In this document: positions 7,188-17,718 of the stretch, one piece after another
Layout of the letters: each line of letters begins with the position of its first letter
Numbering within the stretch: the stretch's first letter is position 1
Assembly (NCBI RefSeq): GCF_002737755.1
Contig: NZ_PEGH01000018.1
Location: forward strand, 558,001-622,000
Direction of reading: 5' to 3'
DNA: 64,000 nt
Source: Caulobacter sp. BP25
GTDB lineage: Bacteria > Pseudomonadota > Alphaproteobacteria > Caulobacterales > Caulobacteraceae
Position numbers and translations under genes: made by a program
Notes under the pieces: model-generated
Seen by the model: only the letters and a program-made list of their open reading frames with translations
Databases searched by the model: none
Told to the model about the DNA's origin: nothing

Positions 7188-8078
7188 ATGAGCCCCGTCC
7201 GCCTCCTGATCGTTCTGGTCGCCGCCGTCTGCGCCATCGGCATGGCCGTGGTGCTGCAGCGCGCGCTGGGCGTTAAGGCGGACAAGCCACTCGCCGCCGC
7301 CGCCGCGCCGGCCGCCGCGCCGACCAAGCCGATGACCCAGGTGCTGGTGGCCAAGCATGACCTGGCCGTTGGCGCTCGCCTGACTCAGGCCGATATCGAC
7401 TGGCTGGCCTGGCCCTCCGACTCCGTCAACGCCGCCTTCATCACCAACGGCGCGGCCCCGCCCCCCGGCGAGGGCAAGACCGAAGGCGCGGTCGCCCTGG
7501 CCAAGGCCGCCGTCACCGGCCAGATGGTCGGCGGCGATCCGGCTATGGCCCTTGAGGGCGCCATTGTCCGCGACCCTATCCTGGCTGGCGAGCCCATCAC
7601 CACGCGCAAGATCGTGCGGGGCGGCGAGGGCGGCTATCTGTCGGTCGTGCTCACGCCGGGCAAGCGGGCCGTCGCCGTGCCGGTCTCGGCCGACACCACC
7701 GCCGGCGGCTTCATCCTGCCCGGCGACCGCGTCGACGTGCTTTCGACCCGGGACGCCCCCATGCCCAGCGCCGGCGGCGGCCGGGTGATCGTCGGCGAGA
7801 CCGTGCTGCGCAATGTCCGCGTCCTGGCGCTCGACCAAAAGACCGCCGCCGATAAGGACGCCAAGACGATGGTCGCCGCCACCGCCACGCTGGAGGTCGG
7901 CGCGGCCGAGGCCGAGGCCCTGGCCAGCGCCAAGGCCGGCGGGCCGGTCACCCTGGCTTTGCGCGCCTATACCGACATGGGCGCGCCCTCGGGCGGCGTC
8001 GCCGCGCCGCCGACCGAGGCGGCCGCCGTCCGGATCAATCGCGGCGGTCAGACCACGGTCATGGCGGTGCGTCCGTGA
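7188..8078 (+). CDS. cpaB: Flp pilus assembly protein CpaB (RcpC family)
   Basis: A 296-residue periplasmic protein anchored by an N-terminal helix (PVRLLIVLVAAVCAIGMAVVL). A SAF domain follows (about residues 48-110, with VLVAKHDLAVGARLTQADIDW). The RcpC/CpaB domain (about 150-260) includes KRAVAVPVSADTTAGGFILPGDRVDV. CpaB is thought to stabilise or gate the CpaC secretin. Its stop overlaps cpaC by 4 bp. The alanine-rich linker (residues 32-46) is low complexity. Confidence 0.93.
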   Translation: MSPVRLLIVLVAAVCAIGMAVVLQRALGVKADKPLAAAAAPAAAPTKPMTQVLVAKHDLAVGARLTQADIDWLAWPSDSVNAAFITNGAAPPPGEGKTEGAVALAKAAVTGQMVGGDPAMALEGAIVRDPILAGEPITTRKIVRGGEGGYLSVVLTPGKRAVAVPVSADTTAGGFILPGDRVDVLSTRDAPMPSAGGGRVIVGETVLRNVRVLALDQKTAADKDAKTMVAATATLEVGAAEAEALASAKAGGPVTLALRAYTDMGAPSGGVAAPPTEAAAVRINRGGQTTVMAVRP

Positions 8079-9715
8079 GCCGCCGCCTGCTGACCGTCCA
8101 TCTGGCCGCCCTGCTGGGCCTGAGTACGGCCACGCCGGTCCTGGCCGACGGTCCCGTGCGCGGCTCGCACGTCTATCCATCTGTCCCTCGCGCCACGCCG
8201 CGGTCGCCGGCGTCGGCCATGACGTCGACCTTGGCGAGCGGCCAGGTCGCCCGTGTGGTCCTGACCGCCGACCAGACCGCCGCCACCCTGGAGTTGGCCA
8301 AGGGCAAGTCGGCGATCGTCGAGCTGCCGTCGGATGTTCGCGACCTGCTGGTCACCAGCCCGACCGTCGCCGACGCCGTGCTACGCGACCGTCGCCGGGT
8401 CTATATCGTGGGCCTGGCCGAGGGCGTCACTGACGCGGCCTTTTTCGACGACGCTGGCCGCCGGATCCTGTCGCTGTCGATCAAGGTCGCCCAGCCGGTC
8501 GACCAGCTGGCCGACACCCTGAACCGCGTCTTGCCCGAGGCGAAGATCGAGGTCCGGCCGATCCGCGACAGCGTGGTCCTGAGCGGCTTGGTCCGCACGC
8601 CCGCCCAGTCCGACGCGGCCGCCCGCATCGCCGCCCAGTATGTCGGCGGCGCGGACAAGGTGCTGAACATGCTGGCTATCGCTGGCAAGGACCAGGTGAT
8701 GCTGCAGGTCCGCATCGTCGAGGTGCAGCGCAACGTCATCAAGCAACTGGGCGTCTCGACCGACAATCTGCTGAACGACGGCTTCAAGTCCTACACGGTG
8801 GGGCGCGAGAACACCTTCGGCGTCAATGGCGCGCTGCTGGGCGGCGGCGGGGCCTGCTACGGCCGCGACAATCTCCGCACGAGAAACTTCAGCAACAGCA
8901 GCAACGCTTCCAGCCAGACCACGACCAACACGTCGAGCGGCGACTCCGCCAACGGGACGTCCAGCGCGGTCAGCAATGCGATCAGCAGCGCGGCCTCGGC
9001 CGCGTGGTCGGCCACGACGGGCAACAGCCTGGGCGCCTGTCTTTCGGCCTTCGAGCGCGTGGGCCTGGTGCGCACCCTGGCTGAGCCCAACCTGACCGCC
9101 GTCTCGGGCGAGGCTGGCCACTTCCTGGTCGGCGGCGAGTTCCCGGTGCCCACCGGCAGCGACGACACGGGCCGGGTCTCGATCGAGTTCAAGCCCTACG
9201 GCGTGGGCCTGGGCTACACGCCGGTGGTGATGTCGGGCGGCCGCATCTCGCTGAAACTGTCGACCGAGGTGTCGGAGCTGTCCAGCCTGGGCGCCTTCAC
9301 GCTCAGCAATGGTTCGGCGTCGTCGGCGCTGACGGTGCCGGGGCTGTCGGTCCGCCGCGCCGAGACGACCGTCGAGCTGCCGTCCGGCGGGTCGCTGATG
9401 ATCGCGGGCCTGCTGCAGCAGACCACCAAGCAGGCGATCGACTCCCTGCCGGGCATGACCAACATGCCGATCCTGGGCTCGTTGTTCCGCTCGCGCGATT
9501 TTCTCAATGGCGAGACCGAGCTGGTGATCATCGTCACGCCCTACATCGTCGATCCGGCCAGGCCGCGCGACCTGCAGACGCCGGCCGACGGGCTGGACCT
9601 GGCGGGTGACATGAGCACGGTTCTGCTGGGACGGTTGAACCAGGTCGTCAAGGCGCCGCCGGGCGCCAATGCGGGGCGCGCCTACCAGGGCCCCGTGGGC
9701 TATGTGATCGAGTAG
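8075..9715 (+). CDS. cpaC: Flp pilus outer-membrane secretin CpaC
   Basis: A 546-residue secretin forming the pilus pore. It has a signal peptide (cleavage near VLADG), the pilus N-domain (about 70-140, LPSDVRDLLVTSPTVADAVL), a BON-like region, and the secretin domain (about 300-500) with LAEPNLTAVSGEAGHFLVGGEFPVP, SLPGMTNMPILGSLFRSRDF and ELVIIVTPYIVDP. A Ser/Thr/Asn-rich stretch of about 45 residues (about 270-315) interrupts the region before the secretin domain. It is coupled to cpaB by overlap and followed 9 bp later by cpaD. Confidence 0.94.
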   Translation: MSRRLLTVHLAALLGLSTATPVLADGPVRGSHVYPSVPRATPRSPASAMTSTLASGQVARVVLTADQTAATLELAKGKSAIVELPSDVRDLLVTSPTVADAVLRDRRRVYIVGLAEGVTDAAFFDDAGRRILSLSIKVAQPVDQLADTLNRVLPEAKIEVRPIRDSVVLSGLVRTPAQSDAAARIAAQYVGGADKVLNMLAIAGKDQVMLQVRIVEVQRNVIKQLGVSTDNLLNDGFKSYTVGRENTFGVNGALLGGGGACYGRDNLRTRNFSNSSNASSQTTTNTSSGDSANGTSSAVSNAISSAASAAWSATTGNSLGACLSAFERVGLVRTLAEPNLTAVSGEAGHFLVGGEFPVPTGSDDTGRVSIEFKPYGVGLGYTPVVMSGGRISLKLSTEVSELSSLGAFTLSNGSASSALTVPGLSVRRAETTVELPSGGSLMIAGLLQQTTKQAIDSLPGMTNMPILGSLFRSRDFLNGETELVIIVTPYIVDPARPRDLQTPADGLDLAGDMSTVLLGRLNQVVKAPPGANAGRAYQGPVGYVIE

Positions 9716-9724
9716 GACGCCGCC

Positions 9725-10411
9725 ATGACGCACGCTCCCGTCAAGACCGTCCTGAAAGGCTGCCTCTGGCTTGCGGCCCTGGCCAGCCTGGCCGCCTGTG
9801 CGACCCAGACCGCCCCGGTCCAGCGCCCCCTGGCCGCGACCGCCACCCAGACCTGGGCCGAGCGGGTCAAGGTGGCCCCGGCCCCTGACGAAATCCTGCT
9901 GGCGGTTCACGCCAGCGGCCTTTCGGACAATCAGCGGGCGGCGCTGCAGGCCCTGGTCGGCCGCTGGCTGGAGGCCGAAGGCCGCGAGCTGACGGTGACC
10001 GCGCCCAGCGACGCGGGCGCCATGGCCGTCCAGGTGCGCGAGCGCTTGATCTTCCTGGGCGCGCCCGCCGCCCACGTGCGCATCGTGGCCGCCGATCCGG
10101 CCGCGCCGCGCGATCCGGTCCTGCGCGTCGGCTTCGTCCGCTATCAGGTCGAGACGCCCAAGTGCGGCCAGGCCTGGGAGAGCCTGACCGCGACCCGCGA
10201 CAACCGGGCTTATGAGAACTTCGGCTGCGCCATCGCCGCCAACATGGCCGCCCAGGTCGCGAACCCCGAGGACCTTGTCCGGCCGCGCGACACGGCGCCC
10301 GCCGACGCCGGCCGGCGCGACACCGTGCTGGGCAAGTACCGGCGCGGCCAGATCACCAGCTCGGCGCGCGACGACCAGGCCAGCGGCTCGATTTCCAGGG
10401 CGATCCCCTGA
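9725..10411 (+). CDS. cpaD: Flp pilus lipoprotein CpaD
   Basis: A 228-residue lipoprotein with a lipobox ending in LASLAACATQ (Cys near residue 25), so it should be lipid-anchored in the outer membrane. The family (CpaD, RcpB-related) has a conserved region with CGQAWESLT, ENFGCAIAANMAAQVANPEDLV and PRDTAPADAGRRDTVL, all present here. It is thought to act as the pilotin-like partner of CpaC. Its stop overlaps the cpaE start by one base (TGATG). Confidence 0.92.
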   Translation: MTHAPVKTVLKGCLWLAALASLAACATQTAPVQRPLAATATQTWAERVKVAPAPDEILLAVHASGLSDNQRAALQALVGRWLEAEGRELTVTAPSDAGAMAVQVRERLIFLGAPAAHVRIVAADPAAPRDPVLRVGFVRYQVETPKCGQAWESLTATRDNRAYENFGCAIAANMAAQVANPEDLVRPRDTAPADAGRRDTVLGKYRRGQITSSARDDQASGSISRAIP

Positions 10412-11805
10412 TGGCGCCGGCCGACAACGATCCTTTCAATCTGGGCCTCGAGGAGGCCGAGAGCTTCACCACGGGTCCGGCCGATCCCTGGCGCGCCTCG
10501 GCGCCGCCGGCGCTGGAGCCGACGCTGGGCGGGTTCGAGGACCCGCTGGCGTCGCGCGGACCGTCCAGCGCGGCTAGCGCGCCGCCGCCGATCACCGACA
10601 GTGGCTTGGGCGGGGCGGTGGTCCCGCGCGTGACCATCCACGCCTTCTGCGCTCGAACCGAGACCGCCGCCCTGCTGGAGCACGCGGCCAAGGACCGGCG
10701 CATGGCGCGGGCGACCACGGTCGTCCGGATGGGCGGCCTGGCCGCGGCCGTCGACGCCTACCAGGACCACCCGACGCCCTCGCTGGTGTTGGTCGAATGC
10801 CTGGACGACGCCCAGCGGCTGCTGGACCGCCTGGACGCCCTGGCCCAGGTCTGCGACGCGGGGACCAAGGTCGTGGTGATCGGCCAGGCCAACGACATCA
10901 CGCTCTATCGCGAGCTGATGCGGCGCGGCGTCAGCGAGTACCTGACCCCGCCGCTGTCGGCCCTGTCGGTGATCCGCGCGATCGCCGAGCTCTACGCCGA
11001 TCCGTCTGCGCCCTTCGTGGGCCGCCAGGTGGCGTTCGTCGGGGCCAAGGGCGGGGTGGGGGCCTCGACCCTGGCCCACAACTTCGCCTGGACGATGGCC
11101 GAGCGGCTGCAGACGGCGACCGTGCTGGCGGACCTGGACTTGGCCTTCGGCACCGCCGGCCTCGACTTTAACCAGGACCCGGTGCAGGGGGTGTTCGACG
11201 CCCTCAGCCAGCCCGACCGCCTCGATCCCGTGCTGATGGACCGGATGATGGTCCGCTGCGGCGATCGCCTGTCGCTGTTCGCCGCCCCCGCGACCCTGGA
11301 CGACGACTACGAGATCGGCGCCGACGCCTTCGACGAGGTCACCCACCGCATCCGCGCCGCCGCGCCCTATGTCGTGCTGGACCTGCCGCACGTCTGGAGC
11401 GCCTGGACCCGTCGCGTACTGCTGGGCTCGGACGAGCTGGTCGTGGTGGCCACGCCGGATCTGGCCTCCCTGCGCAACGCCAAGAACATGATCGACCTGG
11501 TGCGCGCCGCCCGCCCCAACGACGCGCCGCCGCGCCTGGTGCTCAATCAGGTCGGCGTCCCTGGTCGGCCGGAAATCCCTGTCAAGGATTTCGGCGAGGC
11601 CCTGGGCCTGGCGCCCTCGCTGGTGCTGCCGTTCGATCCCAAGCCCTACGGCCTGGCGGCCAATAACGGCCAGATGCTGGCCGAGATCGCGCCGCGCTCC
11701 AAGGCCGCCGAAGGGATCGAGCAGCTGGCCCGGCTGATCAGCCGCCGCGAGCCGCCGATGGCCGCGAAGGGCTCGCTGCTGTCGGCGCTGTTCAAGAAGG
11801 GCTGA
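10411..11805 (+). CDS. cpaE: Pilus assembly localisation ATPase CpaE (ParA/MinD-like)
   Basis: A 464-residue protein. An acidic, Pro-rich N-terminus (1-75) is followed by a receiver-like domain without a clear phospho-acceptor (about 75-195, VVIGQANDITLYRELMRRGVSEYL). A ParA/MinD-type ATPase follows, with deviant Walker A AKGGVGAST near residue 211 and ADLDLAFGTAGLDF as the switch region. In C. crescentus CpaE localises to a pole and recruits the pilus machine. The next gene, cpaF, starts one base after the stop. Confidence 0.94.
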   Translation: MAPADNDPFNLGLEEAESFTTGPADPWRASAPPALEPTLGGFEDPLASRGPSSAASAPPPITDSGLGGAVVPRVTIHAFCARTETAALLEHAAKDRRMARATTVVRMGGLAAAVDAYQDHPTPSLVLVECLDDAQRLLDRLDALAQVCDAGTKVVVIGQANDITLYRELMRRGVSEYLTPPLSALSVIRAIAELYADPSAPFVGRQVAFVGAKGGVGASTLAHNFAWTMAERLQTATVLADLDLAFGTAGLDFNQDPVQGVFDALSQPDRLDPVLMDRMMVRCGDRLSLFAAPATLDDDYEIGADAFDEVTHRIRAAAPYVVLDLPHVWSAWTRRVLLGSDELVVVATPDLASLRNAKNMIDLVRAARPNDAPPRLVLNQVGVPGRPEIPVKDFGEALGLAPSLVLPFDPKPYGLAANNGQMLAEIAPRSKAAEGIEQLARLISRREPPMAAKGSLLSALFKKG

Positions 11806-11806
11806 G

Positions 11807-13282
11807 ATGTTCGGCAAGCGCGCCCCGTCCGCCGAACAGAAGGCGCCGCCCCCCGCTTCGGCGGAGGGCGCGCCGATCGCCACGCGGCCTCGGCGGATCG
11901 AGACGCCCGCCGCCGAGCCGATCGCGCCGCCACCCAAGGTGACCGGCCCGCCGCCGCGCGCCCTGGCCAACCAGGCCGCGCCGCCGGCTGCGCCAATCGT
12001 CCGTGAACAGAGCGACTACTACCACCTCACCAAGACGACGATCTTCAACGCCCTGCTCAACACCATCGACCTGTCGCAGCTGGCCCAGCTGGACCAGCGC
12101 CAGGCGGCGGAAGAGATCCGCGACATCGTCGCCGAACTGGTGGCGATCAAGAACGTCTCGATGTCGGTGTCCGAGCAGGAGGCCCTGGTCCAGGACATTA
12201 CCAACGACGTCCTCGGCTATGGTCCGCTGGAGCCCCTGCTGGCCCGCGACGACATCGCCGACATCATGGTCAATGGCGCGCACCGGGTGTTCATCGAGGT
12301 CGGCGGCAAGGTTCAGCTGACCAATGTCCGCTTCCGCGACAACCAGCAGCTGATGAACATCTGCCAGCGGATCGTCAGTCAGGTCGGCCGGCGCGTCGAC
12401 GAGAGCAGCCCGATCTGCGACGCCCGCCTGCCCGACGGCAGCCGCGTCAATGTCATCGCCCCGCCGCTGGCGCTGGATGGTCCGACCCTGACCATCCGCA
12501 AGTTCCGACGCGACAAGCTGACGATGAAGAACCTGGTGGAGTACGCCTCCATCAGCCCCGAAGGCGCGCGGGTGCTGGGCGTGATCGGCGCTTGCCGCTG
12601 CAATGTAATCATCTCGGGCGGCACCGGCTCGGGCAAGACCACCTTGCTCAACACCATGACCGCCTTCATCGACCCCACCGAGCGGGTTGTGACCTGCGAG
12701 GACGCCGCCGAGCTGCAACTGCAGCAGCCGCACGTGGTGCGCCTGGAGACCCGGCCGCCGAACCTGGAAGGGCAGGGGTCGGTGACGATGCGCGATCTGG
12801 TCCGAAACTGCCTGCGCATGCGGCCCGAGCGGATCATCGTCGGCGAAGTGCGTGGGCCCGAGGCCTTTGATCTCTTGCAGGCGATGAACACCGGCCACGA
12901 CGGCTCGATGGGCACCCTGCACGCCAACAGCCCGCGCGAGGCGCTCAGCCGCGTCGAGAGCATGATCACCATGGGCGGCTATGGCCTGCCGTCCAAGACC
13001 ATCAAGGAGATGATCGTCGGCTCGGTCGATGTGATCATCCAGGCCGCCCGCCTGCGCGATGGCAGCCGCCGCATCACCCACATCACCGAGGTCGTGGGGC
13101 TGGAGGGCGACGTGGTCGTGACCCAGGACCTGTTCGTCTACGACATCACCGGCGAGGACGAGCACGGCCACGTCCTGGGCCGTCACCGCTCGACCGGCAT
13201 CGCCCGCCCCAAGTTCTGGGACCGCGCCCGCTATTACGGCCTTGAGCGCGAGCTGGCCGAAGCCCTCGACGCGGCGGAGTAG
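11807..13282 (+). CDS. cpaF: Pilus extension/retraction ATPase CpaF (TadA)
   Basis: A 491-residue hexameric secretion ATPase. A Pro/Ala-rich N-terminus (1-65) precedes the N-terminal domain. Core motifs are Walker A GGTGSGKTT (near residue 271), the Asp box CEDAAELQLQQPHVVRLETR, Walker B MRPERIIVGEVRGPEAFDLL, and His box TGHDGSMGTLHANSP. It powers Flp pilus assembly, and in Caulobacter probably retraction too. It is adjacent to cpaE and 6 bp before tadB, consistent with a single transcript. Confidence 0.96.
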   Translation: MFGKRAPSAEQKAPPPASAEGAPIATRPRRIETPAAEPIAPPPKVTGPPPRALANQAAPPAAPIVREQSDYYHLTKTTIFNALLNTIDLSQLAQLDQRQAAEEIRDIVAELVAIKNVSMSVSEQEALVQDITNDVLGYGPLEPLLARDDIADIMVNGAHRVFIEVGGKVQLTNVRFRDNQQLMNICQRIVSQVGRRVDESSPICDARLPDGSRVNVIAPPLALDGPTLTIRKFRRDKLTMKNLVEYASISPEGARVLGVIGACRCNVIISGGTGSGKTTLLNTMTAFIDPTERVVTCEDAAELQLQQPHVVRLETRPPNLEGQGSVTMRDLVRNCLRMRPERIIVGEVRGPEAFDLLQAMNTGHDGSMGTLHANSPREALSRVESMITMGGYGLPSKTIKEMIVGSVDVIIQAARLRDGSRRITHITEVVGLEGDVVVTQDLFVYDITGEDEHGHVLGRHRSTGIARPKFWDRARYYGLERELAEALDAAE

Positions 13283-13288
13283 GCGGCG

Positions 13289-14266
13289 ATGCTGTTCATC
13301 CTCGCCGGGGTCCTGGGCTTCATCACCATCGCGGGCCTGGGCTTTGCGTTCGTGGGCGATGACAGCCAGGCGTCCAAGGGCGCCAAGCGCGCTCAAGTGA
13401 TCGGCGCGGGCGGGGCCGACCGCCAGGCCGCCAAGGGCAAACCGGCGGCCAACCCGAACGAGCTGCGCCGCCAGACGATCCTGAAGGCGCTGAAGGAGCA
13501 GGAGCGCAAGCAGAAGAAGGCCACCTTGAGCATCGCCGCGCGGATGCAGGCGGCGGGTCTGGGCGCCCATGTCCAGCTGTTCTGGATCGTCAGCCTGGCG
13601 CTCGCCCTCGGCGTCGTCCTGCTCGTCCTGGTCTTGGGCCAGAGCATCTGGATCGCCCTGGGCGCGGGCTTCGCGGCGGGGCTTGGCCTGCCGCGCTGGG
13701 TGCTGGCCGCCCTGTCCCAGAACCGCATCCGCAAGTTCACCGAGGCCTTCTCCGACGCTATCGACATCATCGTGCGCGGCATCAAGTCGGGCCTGCCGCT
13801 GCACGACTGCCTGCGCATTATCGGCCAGGAGAGCCCCGAGCCCCTGGCCGGTGAGTTTCGCATGCTGACCGAGAACATGGCCATGGGCGTGCCGCTGGAC
13901 GCGGCGCTGGACAAGATGCACGAGCGCATGCCGACCAACGAGCTGCGCTTCTTCGCCATCGTCCTGGCCATCCAGCAGAAGACCGGCGGCAACCTGGCCG
14001 AGGCGCTGGGCAACCTCTCGACCGTCCTGCGCGCCCGCAAGATGATGAAGGAGAAGATCAAGGCGCTGTCGGCCGAAGCGGTCGCCTCGACCGCGATCCT
14101 AGGCGCTTTGCCGCCCGGTATCGTGGTTCTGATCACCGTCACCTCGCCGGCCTATATGAAGCCGCTGTTCACCGACCCGCGCGGCCACCTGATGCTGCTG
14201 GCGGCGGCGATCTGGATGAGCATCGGCGTCTTGGTGATGCGCAAGATGATCAACTTCAAGTTCTGA
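13289..14266 (+). CDS. cpaG: Pilus platform protein TadB (CpaG)
   Basis: A 325-residue inner-membrane protein with a T2SSF (GspF-like) domain. Hydrophobic segments lie at the N-terminus (2-25), near 95-135, and two near the C-terminus (about 270-320). The cytoplasmic T2SSF region includes FTEAFSDAIDIIVRGIKSGLPL and LAIQQKTGGNLAEALGNLS. Together with TadC it should form the platform driven by CpaF. The gene is 6 bp after cpaF; a 185-bp repeat-containing gap separates it from tadC. Confidence 0.93.
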   Translation: MLFILAGVLGFITIAGLGFAFVGDDSQASKGAKRAQVIGAGGADRQAAKGKPAANPNELRRQTILKALKEQERKQKKATLSIAARMQAAGLGAHVQLFWIVSLALALGVVLLVLVLGQSIWIALGAGFAAGLGLPRWVLAALSQNRIRKFTEAFSDAIDIIVRGIKSGLPLHDCLRIIGQESPEPLAGEFRMLTENMAMGVPLDAALDKMHERMPTNELRFFAIVLAIQQKTGGNLAEALGNLSTVLRARKMMKEKIKALSAEAVASTAILGALPPGIVVLITVTSPAYMKPLFTDPRGHLMLLAAAIWMSIGVLVMRKMINFKF

Positions 14267-14296
14267 GGGGGACTCATGAGCATCCGTCCCTTTCCC

Positions 14297-14429
14297 CCGA
14301 CCTCCCCGGCGAATGCCGGGGCCCAGATTCATCCGGAGCGTTTTGGGTGTTCGCGCCCTTGCGCTGCGCTTAAGCCTCAGACTCCTCCGCGTTCGATCTG
14401 GACCCCGGCATTCGCTGGGGAAATCGGGT
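14297..14429. repeat. Palindromic intergenic repeat, family B, inside the tad run
   Basis: Two inverted copies of the family B hairpin (GACCTCCCCGGCGAATGCCGGGG and CCCCGGCATTCGCTGGGG) lie about 55 bp apart between tadB and tadC. Related pairs lie at 45287-45420 and 48267-48395. It interrupts an otherwise tightly packed operon and could attenuate or stabilise the transcript. Confidence 0.85.
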
Positions 14430-14451
14430 CGAGGAATAGGGGCCCCGTCGC

Positions 14452-15441
14452 ATGACGCTCGCCGAGACCCTGACCGATCCCTCGAACCTCTTGACCGCGT
14501 TCATCGCGGTCGTGGTGTTCGCCACCATCATCACCCTGGCCTCGCCGCTGATGCGCGACAACGGGCTGGAGGGGCGGCTGAAGTCGGTGGCCGATCGCCG
14601 CGAAGAGCTGCGCCGCCGCTCGCGCGAGGCCCTGGCCCAGCGGCATGGGGCGGGGATCGCCGGCACGCTGCGCCACCAGGACGAGGGGCTTTACAAGAAG
14701 GTCGTCGAGCGGCTGCAGCTGTCGCGTCTGCTGGAGGATCCCAAGGTCGTCGACAAGCTGGCCCAGGCCGGCTTCCGGGGCCCTCGGCCGGTGACGACCT
14801 TCTACTTCTTCCGCTTCGTGGCGCCGTTCGTGTTCGCCGCGGTGGTGGCGGCCTATCTCTACGCCGTGAACGACTTTGGCCTGCTGCCGGTCCAGAAGCT
14901 GTGCGCCTGCGTGGCGGCCCTGGCGTTCGGCTACTACGCGCCCAACGTCTACATCACCAACATCGCCCAGAAGCGCCGCGAGTCGATCGTGGCGGCCTTT
15001 CCCGACGCGCTGGACCTGCTGCTGATCTGCGTCGAAAGCGGCATGTCGGTCGAGGCGGCGATCCAGAAGGTCGGCTCAGAGATCGGGGCCCAGTCGATGG
15101 AGCTGGCCGAGGAGCTGAGCCTGCTGACCGCCGAGCTGTCCTACCTGCCCGAACGCCGTCAGGCCTATGAGAACCTGGCCCGCCGCACCAACCATCCGGG
15201 CGTCAAGTCGGTGGCCACGGCCATGATCCAGGCCGAGCGCTACGGCACGCCGCTGGGCGCGGCGCTACGGGTGATGGCCAAGGAGAACCGGGAGCTGCGC
15301 CTGTCGGCCGCCGAGAAGAAGGCCACGGCCCTGCCGGCCAAGCTGACCGTGCCGATGATCCTGTTCTTCCTGCCGGTGCTGTTCATCGTCATCCTGGGCC
15401 CGGCGATCATCAAGGTGCAGGACGTCTTCGCCGGGCGGTGA
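14452..15441 (+). CDS. cpaH: Pilus platform protein TadC (CpaH)
   Basis: A 329-residue T2SSF-domain membrane protein, partner of TadB. An N-terminal helix (about 14-32) is followed by a coiled, charged cytoplasmic stretch, two helices near 110-165, the T2SSF segment (FPDALDLLLICVESGMSVEAAI and LSLLTAELSYLPERRQAYENL), and a C-terminal helix (LTVPMILFFLPVLFIVILG). It ends the rightward cpa run and converges on the TPR gene, with 6 bp between the stops. Confidence 0.93.
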   Translation: MTLAETLTDPSNLLTAFIAVVVFATIITLASPLMRDNGLEGRLKSVADRREELRRRSREALAQRHGAGIAGTLRHQDEGLYKKVVERLQLSRLLEDPKVVDKLAQAGFRGPRPVTTFYFFRFVAPFVFAAVVAAYLYAVNDFGLLPVQKLCACVAALAFGYYAPNVYITNIAQKRRESIVAAFPDALDLLLICVESGMSVEAAIQKVGSEIGAQSMELAEELSLLTAELSYLPERRQAYENLARRTNHPGVKSVATAMIQAERYGTPLGAALRVMAKENRELRLSAAEKKATALPAKLTVPMILFFLPVLFIVILGPAIIKVQDVFAGR

Positions 15442-15447
15442 GGGCGG

Positions 15448-16221
15448 TCAGCGCCCCCCGCCGGCCTTCAGCGCATCCCACGTTCGGCCGCTCTGTCCGA
15501 GCGCGGCGCGGAGATAGGCCAGGTTGTTGGCGACCTGCTCGGGCGGCAGGTCGGCGCGGGCCAGTTTCTCGGCTTCCGGCAGACGGCCTTGCAGGCCGAT
15601 CACCAGAGCCAGGTTCTGCCGCGCTTGAATCCCCGCCGAGGGCAGGGCGACCGCGCGGCGCAGCTGGGCCTCTGCGCCGGCCAGATCGCCCTTGGCGGCC
15701 AGGTGCATGGCGTAGTTGGTCAGCGGCGTAGCCACGTTCGGCGCCAGGGCCAGGGCCTGGCGATGGGCCGCCTCGGCCTCTTCGCCGCGTTGGGCCTGCT
15801 CATAGGCCACGGCCAGCAGGGTCAGGGGCCGCCAGTCCCTGGGCGCCAGGCTCGCGGCCTTGCGGGCCGGTTCGATGGCGTAGAAGCCCTGGCCGCGCGC
15901 GATGTGGGCGCGGGCCAGCTCCAGCAGCAGGGCCTGATCGTCAGGATGGGCTATGAGCGCCTTGGCGGCGACCTCGGCGGCGTCGTCGTTGCGGCCAAGG
16001 CCGCGCAGCGCCTGGGCCAGGCCCATGCCGGCCTCGGCGTCGGTGGCGTTCGCCTGGAACTCGGCGCCCCAGAAGGCCGCGCGCGCCAGCGGGTCCAGCC
16101 GCCCGGCCTCCGCGCGCTGCTGGGCATCAGCCGCCAGGGCGCCGCCGCTTGCGCAAAGGCTCGCCAGCGCCAGGACGGCGGGGGCGAGAACGGTTGCGAG
16201 GCGCGCGCGCTTGCGACACAT
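15448..16221 (-). CDS. TPR-repeat pilus-associated protein (TadD-like)
   Basis: A 257-residue exported protein. A signal peptide (ATVLAPAVLALASLCASGGALA) precedes about five tetratricopeptide repeats (residues 60-230), for example AEVAAKALIAHPDDQALLLELARAHI split by repeat boundaries and LALAPNVATPLTNYAMHL. TadD proteins of tad loci are TPR lipoproteins or periplasmic proteins needed for secretin biogenesis. The ATG at 16221 has GGAG 13 bp upstream; an earlier ATG at 16254 is possible. It converges on tadC. Confidence 0.8.
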   Translation of the reverse strand: MCRKRARLATVLAPAVLALASLCASGGALAADAQQRAEAGRLDPLARAAFWGAEFQANATDAEAGMGLAQALRGLGRNDDAAEVAAKALIAHPDDQALLLELARAHIARGQGFYAIEPARKAASLAPRDWRPLTLLAVAYEQAQRGEEAEAAHRQALALAPNVATPLTNYAMHLAAKGDLAGAEAQLRRAVALPSAGIQARQNLALVIGLQGRLPEAEKLARADLPPEQVANNLAYLRAALGQSGRTWDALKAGGGR

Positions 16222-16308
16222 GGGAAGACGAGTCTCCGAAAAGAGCCCTGCCATGATCGGCCAGGCCCTTAAAGGAAGCGTTAAGCATAATTTCGAAGAG
16301 GCCCGCCG

Positions 16309-17714
<1,406 letters not shown>

Positions 17715-17718
<4 letters not shown>

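Noticed and set aside
6339..8180. Long leftward open frame opposite cpaA and cpaB
   Set aside because: Composition is Arg/Gly/His-rich as expected of an antisense GC-rich frame, and no family motif is visible.
8381..10075. Long leftward open frame opposite cpaC and cpaD
   Set aside because: High-GC antisense artefact; the opposite strand carries intact secretin motifs.
11792..13921. Leftward 709-codon frame opposite cpaF and tadB
   Set aside because: His/Asp/Ala-rich shadow frame with no start signal or domain, antisense to strong ATPase motifs.
16269..16284. TTAA-N8-TTAA between the TPR and M17 genes, considered as a CtrA box
   Set aside because: Spacing is 8 rather than 7 for the two full half-sites; the N7 reading uses TAAA. 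It is too weak to call without cell-cycle data.
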